Shown: positions 37,417 through 46,516, counted from the first letter of the stretch. The stretch is DNA of 64,000 nt from Phytoactinopolyspora halotolerans (GCF_010550675.1 NZ_JAAGOA010000027.1:1-64000), one strand, 5' to 3'. The notes: generated by a model not told the origin, from the letters alone. A program made the numbers and translations.

Positions 37417-38673
37417 TCATGCGTAGACCAACGACAGTGATTCGAGGATCCCGACGGCCGTCGACACGCCGTTCTCGGCCCGGATCTTGCGCCGCATCTC
37501 CTCGGCGTTGGCGGCCAGCCGCTCGTCGGTCACCGCCTGCCGGATGGCGGCCGCCAGGCTCTCCGGCGTCAGGTCGCGCCGGACCAGCGGCGGTGGTGCC
37601 ACGCCGGTCGCGTGGGCACGCCAGCCGTTGAACCGCTGCCCCGGCTCCGCCGCCGGACACACCACCTGCGGCCGGCCCGCCGCGAGCGCCGTGCCGCTGG
37701 TGCCGCTGCCGCCGTGGTGGACGATGGCGGAGACCCGCGGAAACAGCCAATCGAACGACGCCTTGCCGACGTAGAACAGATGGCCCGTGGGATCCGCCCC
37801 CCGGTCGTCACCCAGGCCTGTGACGACGGCACGGACCCCAGCACGCCGCACGGCTTCGCCGACGATCGTGCGGGCCAGGGCGGGAGGCAGCCCCAGCAGG
37901 CTCCCGAAGCCGATGTAGACGGGCGGTTCATCCGCGCGAAGATAGTCGACCAGGTCACGCGGCGGAACCCACGCGGGCACCTCAGGAAGGAACCAGAATC
38001 CCGTGGTCCGGACCCAGTCCGGATAATCCGTCCCGGCCGGCAGAATGTGCCGGCTGAACGCATGCAGCACCGTGCTGTGTTCGTCTCCCGGCCAGCCGTA
38101 TGGCGACGCGCTGGAGCCGGGCCGCCGGGGCCACCTGCCACCGTTTCCGACAAAGCCGCGGATCCACAGGTCCGTCGCACGGTACGACGCGCGGTTCAGC
38201 GCCCGTGGCAGCCGGAAAGGGAGGACCGGGTTGGTGAACGAGCTGGTGGGCACCCACGCCGGTTCCAGGCAGGCGGTGACGCACGGCACCCCGAGTTCCT
38301 CGGAGACCAGCCGTCCGGGGAGGATCGGATGCGACACGACCAGGTCCGCGCCGTAGCCGGGCATGGTCGCGATGTCGTCCAGCACGCGCGTCATCGCCTG
38401 CCGAAACCTGCCCATCAGCTGTACCAGCAGCTTCTTGCCGCGCAGACCTCGGTAGTTGCTCTCCAAGGCCCGGCGCACGAGGGGGTCCGTGGCCAGAACA
38501 TCCCAGGTCTCGTGGGTTGGGACGAAGTGGATGTCGAACGGCGTGGTCAGATAGCCCGACGCGGCCGGCGCGGCGAGCACAGCGTCATGCCCGGCCGCGT
38601 TCAGCGCCGCAGCCAAGGCTACGAATGGTTGGACATCTCCACGGGATCCCTGGGTGAGTAACAGGATCTTCAT
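37417..38673 (-). CDS. GT1-type glycosyltransferase, high-GC copy 2
   Basis: A 418-residue GT-B transferase: M-K-I-L-L-L-T-Q-G-S-R-G-D-V-Q-P-F at the start and H-H-G-G-S-G-T-S-G-T-A-L-A-A-G-R-P near residue 315-331. The ATG at 38673 has AGGGGA seven bases upstream; the frame is open to 38721, but the family N-terminus begins here. First gene of the three-transferase operon. Its promoter should lie in 38674-38962. Confidence 0.92.
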   Translation of the reverse strand: MKILLLTQGSRGDVQPFVALAAALNAAGHDAVLAAPAASGYLTTPFDIHFVPTHETWDVLATDPLVRRALESNYRGLRGKKLLVQLMGRFRQAMTRVLDDIATMPGYGADLVVSHPILPGRLVSEELGVPCVTACLEPAWVPTSSFTNPVLPFRLPRALNRASYRATDLWIRGFVGNGGRWPRRPGSSASPYGWPGDEHSTVLHAFSRHILPAGTDYPDWVRTTGFWFLPEVPAWVPPRDLVDYLRADEPPVYIGFGSLLGLPPALARTIVGEAVRRAGVRAVVTGLGDDRGADPTGHLFYVGKASFDWLFPRVSAIVHHGGSGTSGTALAAGRPQVVCPAAEPGQRFNGWRAHATGVAPPPLVRRDLTPESLAAAIRQAVTDERLAANAEEMRRKIRAENGVSTAVGILESLSLVYA

Positions 38674-38900
38674 ATATCGGTCCCCTGCACGTGACGAGAA
38701 TTGTCCAGAGCCAGTCAACACATCAGCACATCCATGCGGCTCCTGCGGTAAGTATCGGCTCGACCGTTCACCGAGCCATCCACAGACAATGTCTCATTCG
38801 ATGGCGGTAATGAGCAGGGGGCTACTTCTGCGAGCGCATTCCGGTGCGCAAAGGTCCGCTTAGGATACGTCTCCCAAAGATTCTACGCAGGCCCGTTTAC

Positions 38901-38933
38901 CGTGCGTGTCCCGTGCGTGTGCCGTGCGCACGT
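38901..38933. repeat. Short tandem repeat, about 11 bp x 3
   Basis: Three imperfect consecutive units based on CGTGCGTGTCC, upstream of the glycosyltransferase operon and just beyond the end of the transposase-like fragment. Too short and irregular to assign a role; could be polymerase slippage. Confidence 0.4.
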
Positions 38934-38962
38934 ATGCGTGAGGAAAAACGCGGGCCACGCAA

Positions 38963-39622
38963 CTATTCTTTCTCTAGTTCGTGGTAGATCCGGTAAAGTG
39001 TCCGATCCGAAGGAAACTCGATCCCCTCGGGCGCCGAGGCATCCCATATCTCTCGGGCCCGGCGGAAGACGACGGTTGCCGGGACGGGAGGTCCGTCGCG
39101 ATACTCGTTCACGGCCGTCCGCATGGCTTCGACCACGGAAGGGTGACTCCGTCCGAAGCGGTGCGTCTCCCGGCGTTTGCGGCCGTCGACCATGGCCATC
39201 ACGCCGTCGCGCTCATACCGTTGACGCCGTTTACGGACGCCGCTGGCCCCGATGCGTACGCCCAGGGCGTTGAGTTCTTCCGCCTTCATCCGCTCCCGCT
39301 GGGTCAACGGCACGGCGGCCGGATCAAAGCCGGGGCGCGGCGCGGTTCCGCGCGGGGCCTCCGGCGGCACACCGGTCCGCAGTTCCACCATGTGCCATTC
39401 CCACCACTGCGCCTGTTGCCACGGATCCTCGGGAAATGGGTCGCGCGAATTCACCGTGAGCTCATCTGTACGCGCACCCGTTCCGGCACGCCCGCGTTCT
39501 TGCCGACTAACATTGCCGCTATACATCCTTTCGCCGTACCGCTGTCCCCTTGATGAGCCATGAGTCCGACAGTGAAGCATGCCCGCGCACTCCCGCGTTA
39601 GCGGCGATGACACGGACCTCAA
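38963..39622 (-). pseudogene. Truncated Mu/TniA-like transposase, N-terminal HTH part
   Basis: The frame is 219 codons; probable starts are at 39526 or further in. Residues from W-H-M-V-E-L-R-T-G-V-P-P onward, L-T-Q-R-E-R-M-K-A-E-E-L-N-A-L-G, R-K-R-R-Q-R-Y-E-R-D-G-V and F-P-S-D-R-T-L-Y-R-I-Y-H-E-L match the N-terminal DNA-binding region of actinobacterial Mu-type/TniA-like transposases. The frame then stops, with no integrase core afterward. It is either a remnant or a free-standing DNA-binding fragment. It sits between the glycosyltransferase operon and a Xre regulator. Confidence 0.6.
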
Positions 39623-40089
39623 GAAATGAACAACTCACGCGGACTCACCATCGTTTCCCCGCTCATACAGCTCCCCGTTTTGCCAGTGCTCATTCCACTT
39701 TTTCAGCCACCCTTGCGTGACTGAAACGACAGCTTCACACAAACCCGCGCAGAAGGCAAGCGGCCCGCCAAACCGGACGCGGCGGACTATTCAATGACAG
39801 CCTCGATTCCCCGATATGCGCCGCCATCTCGATTGACAACTCGTAGAAACCGCAAGCGAATCCCCGCAACACTCCACATGACCGCCACACCGCGCGCGAC
39901 GTCAACAATCGTGAGCTCTCTGACCTCGGCCGGGCGAAGCCAGGCGAATCCCGACGCCAGACGACACACGCCGTGCGCGCTGCCGACCTCCGCTGCTCAT
40001 TTCGAGCCTATGTACATCACTACCTGGGATGTAACGATTTTCGCATAACTATTTTAGTCAGACCAAAACAGCTCTGATGAAATTCGCAT
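39623..40089. other. Stretch without a recognised gene
   Basis: About 470 bases. A - frame at 39787-39969 (60 codons) is open, but I see no motif. It includes a local A/T-rich run (about 40020-40085) just upstream of the Xre gene that is a plausible promoter. Confidence 0.4.
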
Positions 40090-40395
40090 GTGGTCAATAT
40101 CCGACGGTCAGAGTACGAGCGGTTGCGTCAAGCGCTACGTGAGATCCGCGAGGAGCGCCGATTGAGCCAGTTCGACGTGGCGCACCGGCTGGAACACAGG
40201 ATCAAGCAGGAGCAGATCAGCCGCTACGAACGCGGCGAGCGCCGGCTGGACGTCGTCGAACTGCTCGACATATGCCGGGCGCTCGAGGTCTGGCTCGGTG
40301 AGGTGCTCGATCGCGCCAATCTCGACTGGCGGCAGGGCGGCCCAGAAGGGAAGCCCGGCTACGAGGCCACGCCGAGGCACAAGCCGAGAAGGTAG
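40090..40395 (+). CDS. Xre-family helix-turn-helix regulator
   Basis: A 101-residue DNA-binding protein. The Cro/CI-type HTH spans about residues 13-67: [16 protein letters not shown], then [15 protein letters not shown] and L-L-D-I-C-R-A-L-E. The tail is a short basic proline/glycine-rich extension. The start is a GTG in an A/T-rich context. Its last 37 bases overlap the convergent rfbA gene. Target unknown; the nearest operons are the glycosyltransferases and rfbA. Confidence 0.85.
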   Translation: MVNIRRSEYERLRQALREIREERRLSQFDVAHRLEHRIKQEQISRYERGERRLDVVELLDICRALEVWLGEVLDRANLDWRQGGPEGKPGYEATPRHKPRR

Positions 40396-41234
40396 GTGCC
40401 GTAACCGGACTTCTCCAGATCCCGGCCGCGCGCCTCCAGCTGGTGGTCTCGGATCAGCCCGAGCCGCCAGGCCACCTCTTCGGGGCAGCCCACCTTCTCA
40501 CCGTGGCGCATCTCGATCACGCGCACATACTCTCCGGCAGCCATCAGGCTCTCGAACGTGCCCGTGTCCAGCCACGCCGTCCCCCGCGGCAACACCTCCA
40601 CCCGGAGCGCACCGGCTCGCAGGTAGGCCATGTTCACGTCGGTGATCTCCAGCTCGCCTCGCGCCGACGGGCGCAGTCCACGGGCGATCTCGATCACGTC
40701 GTTGTCGTAGAAATACAGCCCGGGGATCGCATAGCTGCTCCGCGGCCGGGCCGGCTTCTCCTCCAAGGACACCGCCCGGCCATCGGCGTCGAACTCGACC
40801 ACGCCATACGCGGACGGATTGGCCACGTGATAGGCGAAGATCACCCCGCCGTCCGGGTCGGCGTGCTTGGCCAGCTGCAGGCCGAGCCCCGGGCCGTAGA
40901 AGATGTTGTCGCCCAGCACCAGCGCCACCGAGTCACCGCCGATGTGCCCGGCGCCGATCAGGAACGCCTGGGCGAGGCCTTCCGGCTTCGGCTGGGCAGC
41001 GTAGGTGATGCTGACGCCGAACGCCGAGCCGTCCCCCAGCAGCCTGTGGAACGCGTCGGTGTCGTGCGGCGTGGTGATCACCAGGATGTCCGTCACGCCG
41101 GCCAGCATCAATGTGGTCAGCGGGTAATAGATCATCGGCTTGTCATAGACCGGCATCAGCTGTTTGCTGACCGGAATCGTCAGCGGGAACAGCCGCGAGC
41201 CGGTACCGCCGGCCAGAATGATTCCCTTCACCAC
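40359..41234 (-). CDS. rfbA: Glucose-1-phosphate thymidylyltransferase
   Basis: A 291-residue nucleotidyltransferase converting dTTP and glucose-1-phosphate to dTDP-glucose, the first step to dTDP-deoxysugars such as dTDP-rhamnose. It has [19 protein letters not shown] at the start, [27 protein letters not shown] and the [10 protein letters not shown] motif, all diagnostic for RfbA/RmlA. No rfbB, rfbC or rfbD lies in the window, so downstream steps must be elsewhere. It can supply a donor for the nearby GT1-type enzymes. Confidence 0.96.
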   Translation of the reverse strand: MVKGIILAGGTGSRLFPLTIPVSKQLMPVYDKPMIYYPLTTLMLAGVTDILVITTPHDTDAFHRLLGDGSAFGVSITYAAQPKPEGLAQAFLIGAGHIGGDSVALVLGDNIFYGPGLGLQLAKHADPDGGVIFAYHVANPSAYGVVEFDADGRAVSLEEKPARPRSSYAIPGLYFYDNDVIEIARGLRPSARGELEITDVNMAYLRAGALRVEVLPRGTAWLDTGTFESLMAAGEYVRVIEMRHGEKVGCPEEVAWRLGLIRDHQLEARGRDLEKSGYGTYLLGLCLGVAS

Positions 41235-41490
41235 ACACCTCTCCTGCTGCGACCGTGCCCACGCTAGGCAGACAGTCGCCAGAAAGCAGGAGGGACCGAT
41301 TGCGCCCTACCCTTTTCACCACCCCGGCTCGGGCGTCGGCCGCGCCGGGCGCAGACGGGCGCCGCCGGCGGACGACGCGTGGCCGCCGGCGAGATAGTAA
41401 CGGGGGAACTACCTCGCCGACGGCCACTGTCCCTTTCCCCACCCCGCACAAGGCGGCCGTGCGTCGTGCCGCGAGGCGCTGAGCGCACAC
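41235..41490. other. Intergenic region upstream of rfbA
   Basis: About 255 bases containing the presumed rfbA promoter. No feature was recognised. If the small zinc-ribbon frame at 41491-41799 is not a gene, the empty stretch extends to 41840. Confidence 0.35.
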
Positions 41491-41799
41491 TCACGACACG
41501 ACATCCCCACACACGCAACGGAGAAAAACTTCCGTTTTGTATTGCGTCTTGAAGTATGCCGGGACAGGGCCGACGTGTAAAGACCCGGAGCCGCATCTTT
41601 CGCACCCATCTTCCGGCATGCGAACGTCGGTGGAATCGAGCACCACGACCGCAAGCAGCGCGCAACAGGCCACCATGACCAGCGACGGGAAACCGGATCG
41701 CCCCTCCCGCGGCAAGAGCACCGCGGTGCACCGAAGTAGACACGGTACGAGCTTCGCAATCCGGTCTCTCAAACCGGCCCTAAACCGTTGTACACTCAC
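41491..41799 (-). CDS. Possible small membrane-anchored zinc-ribbon protein
   Basis: A frame of 102 codons with one hydrophobic segment (L-V-M-V-A-C-C-A-L-L-A-V-V-V-L) and then a clean zinc-ribbon pattern: C-E-R-C-G, about 20 residues with F-K-T-Q-Y-K-T-E-V-F-L, and R-C-V-C-G-D. The two CxxCG/CxCG knuckles are hard to explain by chance, but no ribosome site is visible and the start is uncertain (GTG 41799 or an internal ATG). It diverges from the iclR-type gene with about 40 bases between the starts. Confidence 0.4.
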   Translation of the reverse strand: MSVQRFRAGLRDRIAKLVPCLLRCTAVLLPREGRSGFPSLVMVACCALLAVVVLDSTDVRMPEDGCERCGSGSLHVGPVPAYFKTQYKTEVFLRCVCGDVVS

Positions 41800-41840
41800 G
41801 AAACCTAAGATCCGGCACGCGATACGAAGGAGCCGATGCT

Positions 41841-42701
41841 ATGGCGACCGGCCGAAACAGCCGACGGACCAGCCCGGCCGATGACGCGGACGATTTGGCC
41901 AACGACGAACAATTCGACATGGACGGTGCGCCGCACCCTGCAACCGCTTCCCCGGAGCTGGCCCGGAAATACACGAACCGCTCGGTGGAGCGCGTCATCA
42001 AGATGCTGAACCTGCTGCAGGAGTCGGTGCAGGGCCTCTCGCTGGCGAACATCAGCACGTCGATCGACATGGCCAAGCCAACCGCGTTCCGATACCTCTG
42101 GACGCTCGAGTCGGCCGAGTACGTCGAACGTGACGCGGACGGCTTTTACCGGCTCGGCCTCGGTTTCGTCGGCCTCCAGTCCCGCGGCCTGCAGGTACTG
42201 CACGAGCGCTCGCGACCATGGCTGGAGAAGCTACGCGACGAGACGGGCGAGTCCGCCAACCTGGGCGTGCTTCAGGGCAACTCGATCGTCTACGTCGAGA
42301 CGGTGGCCAGCCGCCGCGCGGTCCGCATGGAGAGCGCGCCCGGCAGCCGGGACCCGATCCACTGCACGGCGCTGGGCAAGGCGATCACTTCGGAGCTTCC
42401 GGACTCCCGCGTCCGCGAGCTGCTGGAGCACACCGAACTCGAGCAGCGGACGTCGAACACGATTGCCTCTGTGCAGGGCTTCCTGGACGAGCTCGGCAAG
42501 GTGCGGGACCGCGGCTACGGCACCGACGACAAGGAGAACGACGTCGACGGCCGCAGCGTGGCGGTGCCGATCCGTGGCACCCACATTCCCGCCGCGCTCA
42601 GCATCAGCGCGCCGGCCAGCCGCCTGACGATCAAGGAGATGAAGACGATCGCCGGTGCGCTGACCGACGTGGCGAACCGCCTGGCGGCGCCTTCTCAGTA
42701 G
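41841..42701 (+). CDS. IclR-family transcriptional regulator
   Basis: A 286-residue regulator. An acidic N-terminal extension of about 45 residues is followed by a winged HTH (S-V-E-R-V-I-K-M-L-N-L-L-Q-E, then L-A-N-I-S-T-S-I-D-M-A-K-P-T-A-F-R-Y-L) and the IclR effector domain with Y-V-E-T-V, H-C-T-A-L-G-K-A and the terminal helix L-T-D-V-A-N-R-L. GAAGGAG precedes the ATG. IclR proteins sense small metabolites and often control sugar or aromatic catabolism. It lies beside the glycoside region, which it may regulate; that is inference. Confidence 0.92.
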   Translation: MATGRNSRRTSPADDADDLANDEQFDMDGAPHPATASPELARKYTNRSVERVIKMLNLLQESVQGLSLANISTSIDMAKPTAFRYLWTLESAEYVERDADGFYRLGLGFVGLQSRGLQVLHERSRPWLEKLRDETGESANLGVLQGNSIVYVETVASRRAVRMESAPGSRDPIHCTALGKAITSELPDSRVRELLEHTELEQRTSNTIASVQGFLDELGKVRDRGYGTDDKENDVDGRSVAVPIRGTHIPAALSISAPASRLTIKEMKTIAGALTDVANRLAAPSQ

Positions 42702-43375
42702 ACCGCGACGCCCTCGTCCGGCGTTCGCTGCCGGACCAACCTGTCAGGTGCCCATTGCCGGACGAGGCCGAGGCTGGCGTCCCGCAGCGTGGGGTCGTTC
42801 AGGTCGACGACGTGTACGCCCTTCCAGTGGAAGAACCCGACCGACTCCAGCAGATCCGACAGGCGGGTGCACGCGAACTCTGCCGCTACCGGGTCGACCG
42901 ACCCGATCGGCAGGCACGACGGCGCGATGCGGCACACCGCTAGCCTCGCGGTACGGGCGAACCGATCGAGCGCGGCGGCGATCAACGGACCGGCCAATCC
43001 GTGCCCGCGCCACTCCGGCGCCAGTTCGAACCAGCGGATGATCACCATCCGCGGCACGCCCGGGGTGATACAGGTATCCAGCTCCGGCACGAGCACGCCA
43101 TCGGCGAGATCGATCACCGACTCGGCGATGTACTCCAACGGTCCCTGCTCCGGCTCGATCTCATCGAGCAGGTTGCGGTCCCGATCCAGGTCCGCGACCA
43201 CCAGGGACATTCCGCCCACGTGCCGATGCCGCGGCGAGCAGGCCTCGTAGTCCCAGACATCGGCCGACACCTCCCAATGCTCGAGGACGTCGTCGTCATC
43301 CCCTGCCTGCCACCACAGTGCGCTGTTCGTGATGGAAAGCTCGATTGAGAGCGGGTTCGCGGGAAGTCCACGCAT
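42695..43375 (-). CDS. GNAT-like acetyltransferase-fold protein
   Basis: A 226-residue protein whose central segment F-E-L-A-P-E-W-R-G-H-G-L-A-G-P-L-I matches the acetyl-CoA-binding motif (R/Q-x-x-G-x-G/A) of GNAT enzymes. The rest is strand-rich and acidic at the N-terminus. The ATG at 43375 has GAGG seven bases upstream and is preferred to the open frame up to 43528. Its stop overlaps the convergent iclR-type gene by seven bases. Acceptor unknown. Confidence 0.65.
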   Translation of the reverse strand: MRGLPANPLSIELSITNSALWWQAGDDDDVLEHWEVSADVWDYEACSPRHRHVGGMSLVVADLDRDRNLLDEIEPEQGPLEYIAESVIDLADGVLVPELDTCITPGVPRMVIIRWFELAPEWRGHGLAGPLIAAALDRFARTARLAVCRIAPSCLPIGSVDPVAAEFACTRLSDLLESVGFFHWKGVHVVDLNDPTLRDASLGLVRQWAPDRLVRQRTPDEGVAVY

Positions 43376-43762
43376 CACGGTCACCTCATCGGCTAAGAGC
43401 GAAATGTTCGACAGGATCCTCCGGCCGCCTCCGCCGCGGCCTCCCGTCACAGCAGGACAGGAAACGAAGTGCCTGCGTACCTGGCACGACCGGGGAATGC
43501 CCCAAAGGCGTCCGTGCTTGAGTCGCACGATGACCGGAGGATCCGCCTTAACTCACCGAGTGGAGATGCGTCCCATACCATCCGATCCGATGACACCATT
43601 GTCCACAACTTGCGGCTACGCGCAAGCGAAAATGATCTTCAGGTGCGCTACTTGTAACCGCCTCCTCACACGATCGTGACATATATCGGGTATTGCGTAA
43701 CGCCCGTTTCTCCGTACTCTAGACAGTCAAAAGTATCGTTTCAATCGACACGCGGAGTGGGC
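43376..43762. other. Divergent intergenic region
   Basis: About 390 bases between the GNAT-like gene and the coiled-coil gene. An A/T-richer part around 43675-43740 is a reasonable promoter for the rightward gene. No operator or small gene was recognised. Confidence 0.4.
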
Positions 43763-45040
43763 ATGAACACCATGTACCGGTCGATCCTGAACGTCGACCC
43801 AGACGAACCGCTGATCGATACCGTCGCCGAACACCTGCATCGGTGGATCGCGACCAAGAGCGTTCATGTCCCCTCGGAAGCGCCAGGGCGCTACCTGCTC
43901 AGCCCGGAGGACATGATCACCGTCCTGCGCGAGAACGTCGACGGTAAGCGCGTCTTCCGCTGGCATCGGGAGCGGCCGTTCGACCGCCGCGATCCAGAAC
44001 TCATGACGACGACGGTCACCGCGGTCGAGGATCCAGACGGCCGCGGATGGCTGTGGACCCAGGTGCAGCCACCGTCGTCACACAGCCGCACGCCGCGCGG
44101 CAAGGGCTTCATGTGCGTGCCCAGCTTTGTGCGCAGCATGCTCGGCTCGCTCGCCTGCTTCGACGGCCAGACACCGATACTGGCCGACCCGCAGTGGATC
44201 TCCACCGGACATCTGCCCGACCTGATGGATTTCCTCGCCGACGACACGCGGCGCGGCCCGATTCTGGTGGTCAGCCCGAGTATCACCGGGCCCAGCGCCA
44301 TCGAAGGGGCCACCGCGCTGACCTTCCGGGAGCTGATCGGCATCGGCACGATGTTCCTGCTCGAGGAAGATGCCGAGGAGGACTTCAACACGATGATGGG
44401 GCCCGACCACGCGCTGCTCCCCGGCACGATCCGCACCTACGCCCCCGGCGTCAACCTGGACGAGCCCGACGACCCCGCCCGCCACCCCACGCTGGGCCGG
44501 CGGCGCATCGAGACCAAGAGCGTCGGTCAGCTCGCCTACCTTCTCGGGCTGTGCCAGCGCAGGCTCACCTGCTCGGCCCCCATCCCGCCGTACCTGGACG
44601 AGATCGACCAGGCACTGATGGATGCCGAGAGCCGGATGGAACAGACCGTGGCCTCCGTCCATCTCTTCCCCACACCGAACGGTCGCGTCCCCGGACAGCG
44701 CACCGGCAGGCCGCACGGCCCGGGAGTCCCGTCCGCACCGACGCTCACCGCCCGGGATGCGCGGGCCCGGCTCCGGCCCGGCGGGCACTACCCGCCGTTC
44801 CTGCGGGTCCTCGACGAGCCGATCCCGTTCCACCACGACGACGAGCGGACGATCGAAGACCTGCACGCCGAGAACGACATGATCCGGCGGCAGATCGAGA
44901 TGTTCACAACCATGGTCCAGGCGTACGAGCAGTGCCAGACCAATATCCGGGAAGCAGTGGAGACGTTTGGCGAGCAGATGCGGAGGCTCCGCAGTCAGAT
45001 CGACAATGTGGCGTCCGGCGGTGGCAGCGCGTCAGGGTAG
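43763..45040 (+). CDS. Uncharacterised protein with C-terminal coiled coil
   Basis: A 425-residue soluble protein of unknown family. Residues about 1-270 form an alpha/beta domain with Y-L-L-S-P-E-D-M-I near residue 50, I-L-V-V-S-P-S-I-T-G-P-S near 170-180 and F-L-L-E-E-D-A-E-E-D-F near 205, then D-E-P-D-D-P-A-R-H-P. A proline/glycine-rich linker follows (about 305-345), then a strongly helical, charged segment (about 365-415, E-D-L-H-A-E-N-D-M-I-R-R-Q-I-E onward) with coiled-coil character. The ATG at 43763 has GGAG five bases upstream. It stands alone with its own promoter region. Function not guessed. Confidence 0.7.
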   Translation: MNTMYRSILNVDPDEPLIDTVAEHLHRWIATKSVHVPSEAPGRYLLSPEDMITVLRENVDGKRVFRWHRERPFDRRDPELMTTTVTAVEDPDGRGWLWTQVQPPSSHSRTPRGKGFMCVPSFVRSMLGSLACFDGQTPILADPQWISTGHLPDLMDFLADDTRRGPILVVSPSITGPSAIEGATALTFRELIGIGTMFLLEEDAEEDFNTMMGPDHALLPGTIRTYAPGVNLDEPDDPARHPTLGRRRIETKSVGQLAYLLGLCQRRLTCSAPIPPYLDEIDQALMDAESRMEQTVASVHLFPTPNGRVPGQRTGRPHGPGVPSAPTLTARDARARLRPGGHYPPFLRVLDEPIPFHHDDERTIEDLHAENDMIRRQIEMFTTMVQAYEQCQTNIREAVETFGEQMRRLRSQIDNVASGGGSASG

Positions 45041-45526
45041 CGGCCGCGTGCCCGGACCCCGGCCCGACGTCTGCCTCCGCCCGGATGCGGAGCGAATCCA
45101 CCGACTTCCTGTACCAGAGGTATACGACCGGAGCCGAGATCAATTCGTCCACAGTTGTCGGCAATGACCCCGTGGCCCGGGACAGCACGGGCGGGCAGTG
45201 CTAACGTCGTCCTCACCACGGTCGATCATGTGGCGCCGCAGGTGACATTAGCTATTAGCAACTATCGCGGGCCGCGGGTATCGACGATCACGATCCATAG
45301 CTATGGCGTTCCAGTCCACCAGGCCCATGGTGCGGTGGACAGACGTGTCGGTTGCCGCCAGCGCGCGGTGACCGGCACGTCGTTGGGCTCATGCAGGCCC
45401 ACCATCTCCTTGTGGCTCCGCTCTGGCCACAACACACGAGTGCGGTCCGCCGTCGGTGGCGTCGATCGACGCCGCCATGCTCCATCCTCGACCACTACCG
45501 ATCCAACGACAGCAAGGGGGCTGCTC
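45041..45526. other. Upstream region of the Gfo/Idh-type gene; no recognised gene
   Basis: About 485 bases. The frame of the following gene is open through most of it, but that part is low-complexity and lacks a family match, so the real start is placed at 45527. Nothing else was seen. Confidence 0.4.
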
Positions 45527-46516
45527 GTGGGTGCAACGGGCATTGACCACCGCGTTCGGCTCGGCGTCATCGGCGCCGGCAAGCATGCCATGGAGAGGAT
45601 CTATCCCTGCCTGCCCTACCTTCCGGTGGACCTCGCCGCCGTGTGCGACCTGGACGAATCGCGTGCGCGGCATATGGCCCGCGCCTTCGCCGGGGAAGAG
45701 GTCTACACCGATCACCGCAAGATGCTCAGCGGGATCGAGGTCACCATCGACGCGGTCTTGATCTGCACCGGCCACGCGTCGCAACCGGCCCTGGCCATCG
45801 ACGCGATGGAGGCCGGCTATCCCGTCTGGACCGAGGCTCCGCCCGGCCCGTCCGCCGCGCACGCCACCGCGATGCTGGAGACGAGCCGGCGGACCGGCCA
45901 GATCTGCATGACCGGGTTCGCCAAGCGGTTCGCGCCCGTCTACCAGCGGGTGCGTACGGCGATCGCGTCGCCCGAGTTCGGCACACCGAGCATGCTCGGC
46001 ATCGACTGGTCGTTCGGGAAGCCGGCCAAAGAATGGCAGGAGTCGTTCGTTCTGGTCTTCGGCATCCACATGATCGACATGGCGCGTTACATGTTCGGCG
46101 AAGTCGATCAGGTCTTCACGCGCGAGCGCGACGGCCACTCGTTTGCGACGACGCTCTCCTTCGCCGACGGCGCGATCGGCACGCTGACCATGACCGCCAA
46201 CCGGGGGCAGCACGTGACCGAAGAGGTCGAGTTGGCCGGGCACTACGGCCAATACATCAAGATCGACAGCTCCGGGCGGATGATCCGCTACCACGGTGGT
46301 GATGTGGTCGAGTTCTACGACCGCCCGCTGTCCATGCAGGACAGCCTGCGAGATCTCGGCTATCTGGGACAGCTCACCGAGTTCGTCGGTGCGGTGCGAG
46401 AGGAGCGCGCGCCGGCAACGTCGACCATCGAATGTGCCTGCCGGACGATGCGCCTGCACGACGCCATCATCCGCTCCGCGCGGGAACGGCACGCCGTTGA
46501 CGTCAGCGACGGATGA
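45527..46516 (+). CDS. Gfo/Idh/MocA-family protein lacking the conserved EKP lysine
   Basis: A 329-residue paralogue of the gene at 18365-19399. They share V-I-G-A-G-K-H-A-M-x-x-I-Y-P, G-F-A-K-R-F-A-P-V-Y-Q-R-V-R, F-G-I-H-M-I-D-M-A-R-Y and the overall layout. At the position of the usual E-K-P-P it has T-E-A-P-P, so the lysine normally involved in catalysis is replaced by alanine. It may be a non-catalytic sensor or use altered chemistry. The GTG at 45527 has AAGGGGG six bases upstream; the frame is open further left but without homology. High GC, unlike its paralogue. Confidence 0.85.
   Translation: MGATGIDHRVRLGVIGAGKHAMERIYPCLPYLPVDLAAVCDLDESRARHMARAFAGEEVYTDHRKMLSGIEVTIDAVLICTGHASQPALAIDAMEAGYPVWTEAPPGPSAAHATAMLETSRRTGQICMTGFAKRFAPVYQRVRTAIASPEFGTPSMLGIDWSFGKPAKEWQESFVLVFGIHMIDMARYMFGEVDQVFTRERDGHSFATTLSFADGAIGTLTMTANRGQHVTEEVELAGHYGQYIKIDSSGRMIRYHGGDVVEFYDRPLSMQDSLRDLGYLGQLTEFVGAVREERAPATSTIECACRTMRLHDAIIRSARERHAVDVSDG

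Noticed and set aside
38901-38933. Short tandem GTGCGTGT repeats considered as a CRISPR-like array
   Set aside because: Units are about 11 bases with no spacers and no cas genes nearby.
13974-41234. Reading the region as an aminoglycoside or classical deoxysugar antibiotic cluster
   Set aside because: There is no aminotransferase, cyclitol synthase, 4,6-dehydratase set, polyketide or peptide synthase; only RfbA and one UXS-like SDR are present.
45155-45526. N-terminal extension of the Gfo/Idh-type gene
   Set aside because: The extra 124 codons are low-complexity without homology, and a GTG with a strong ribosome site lies at 45527.
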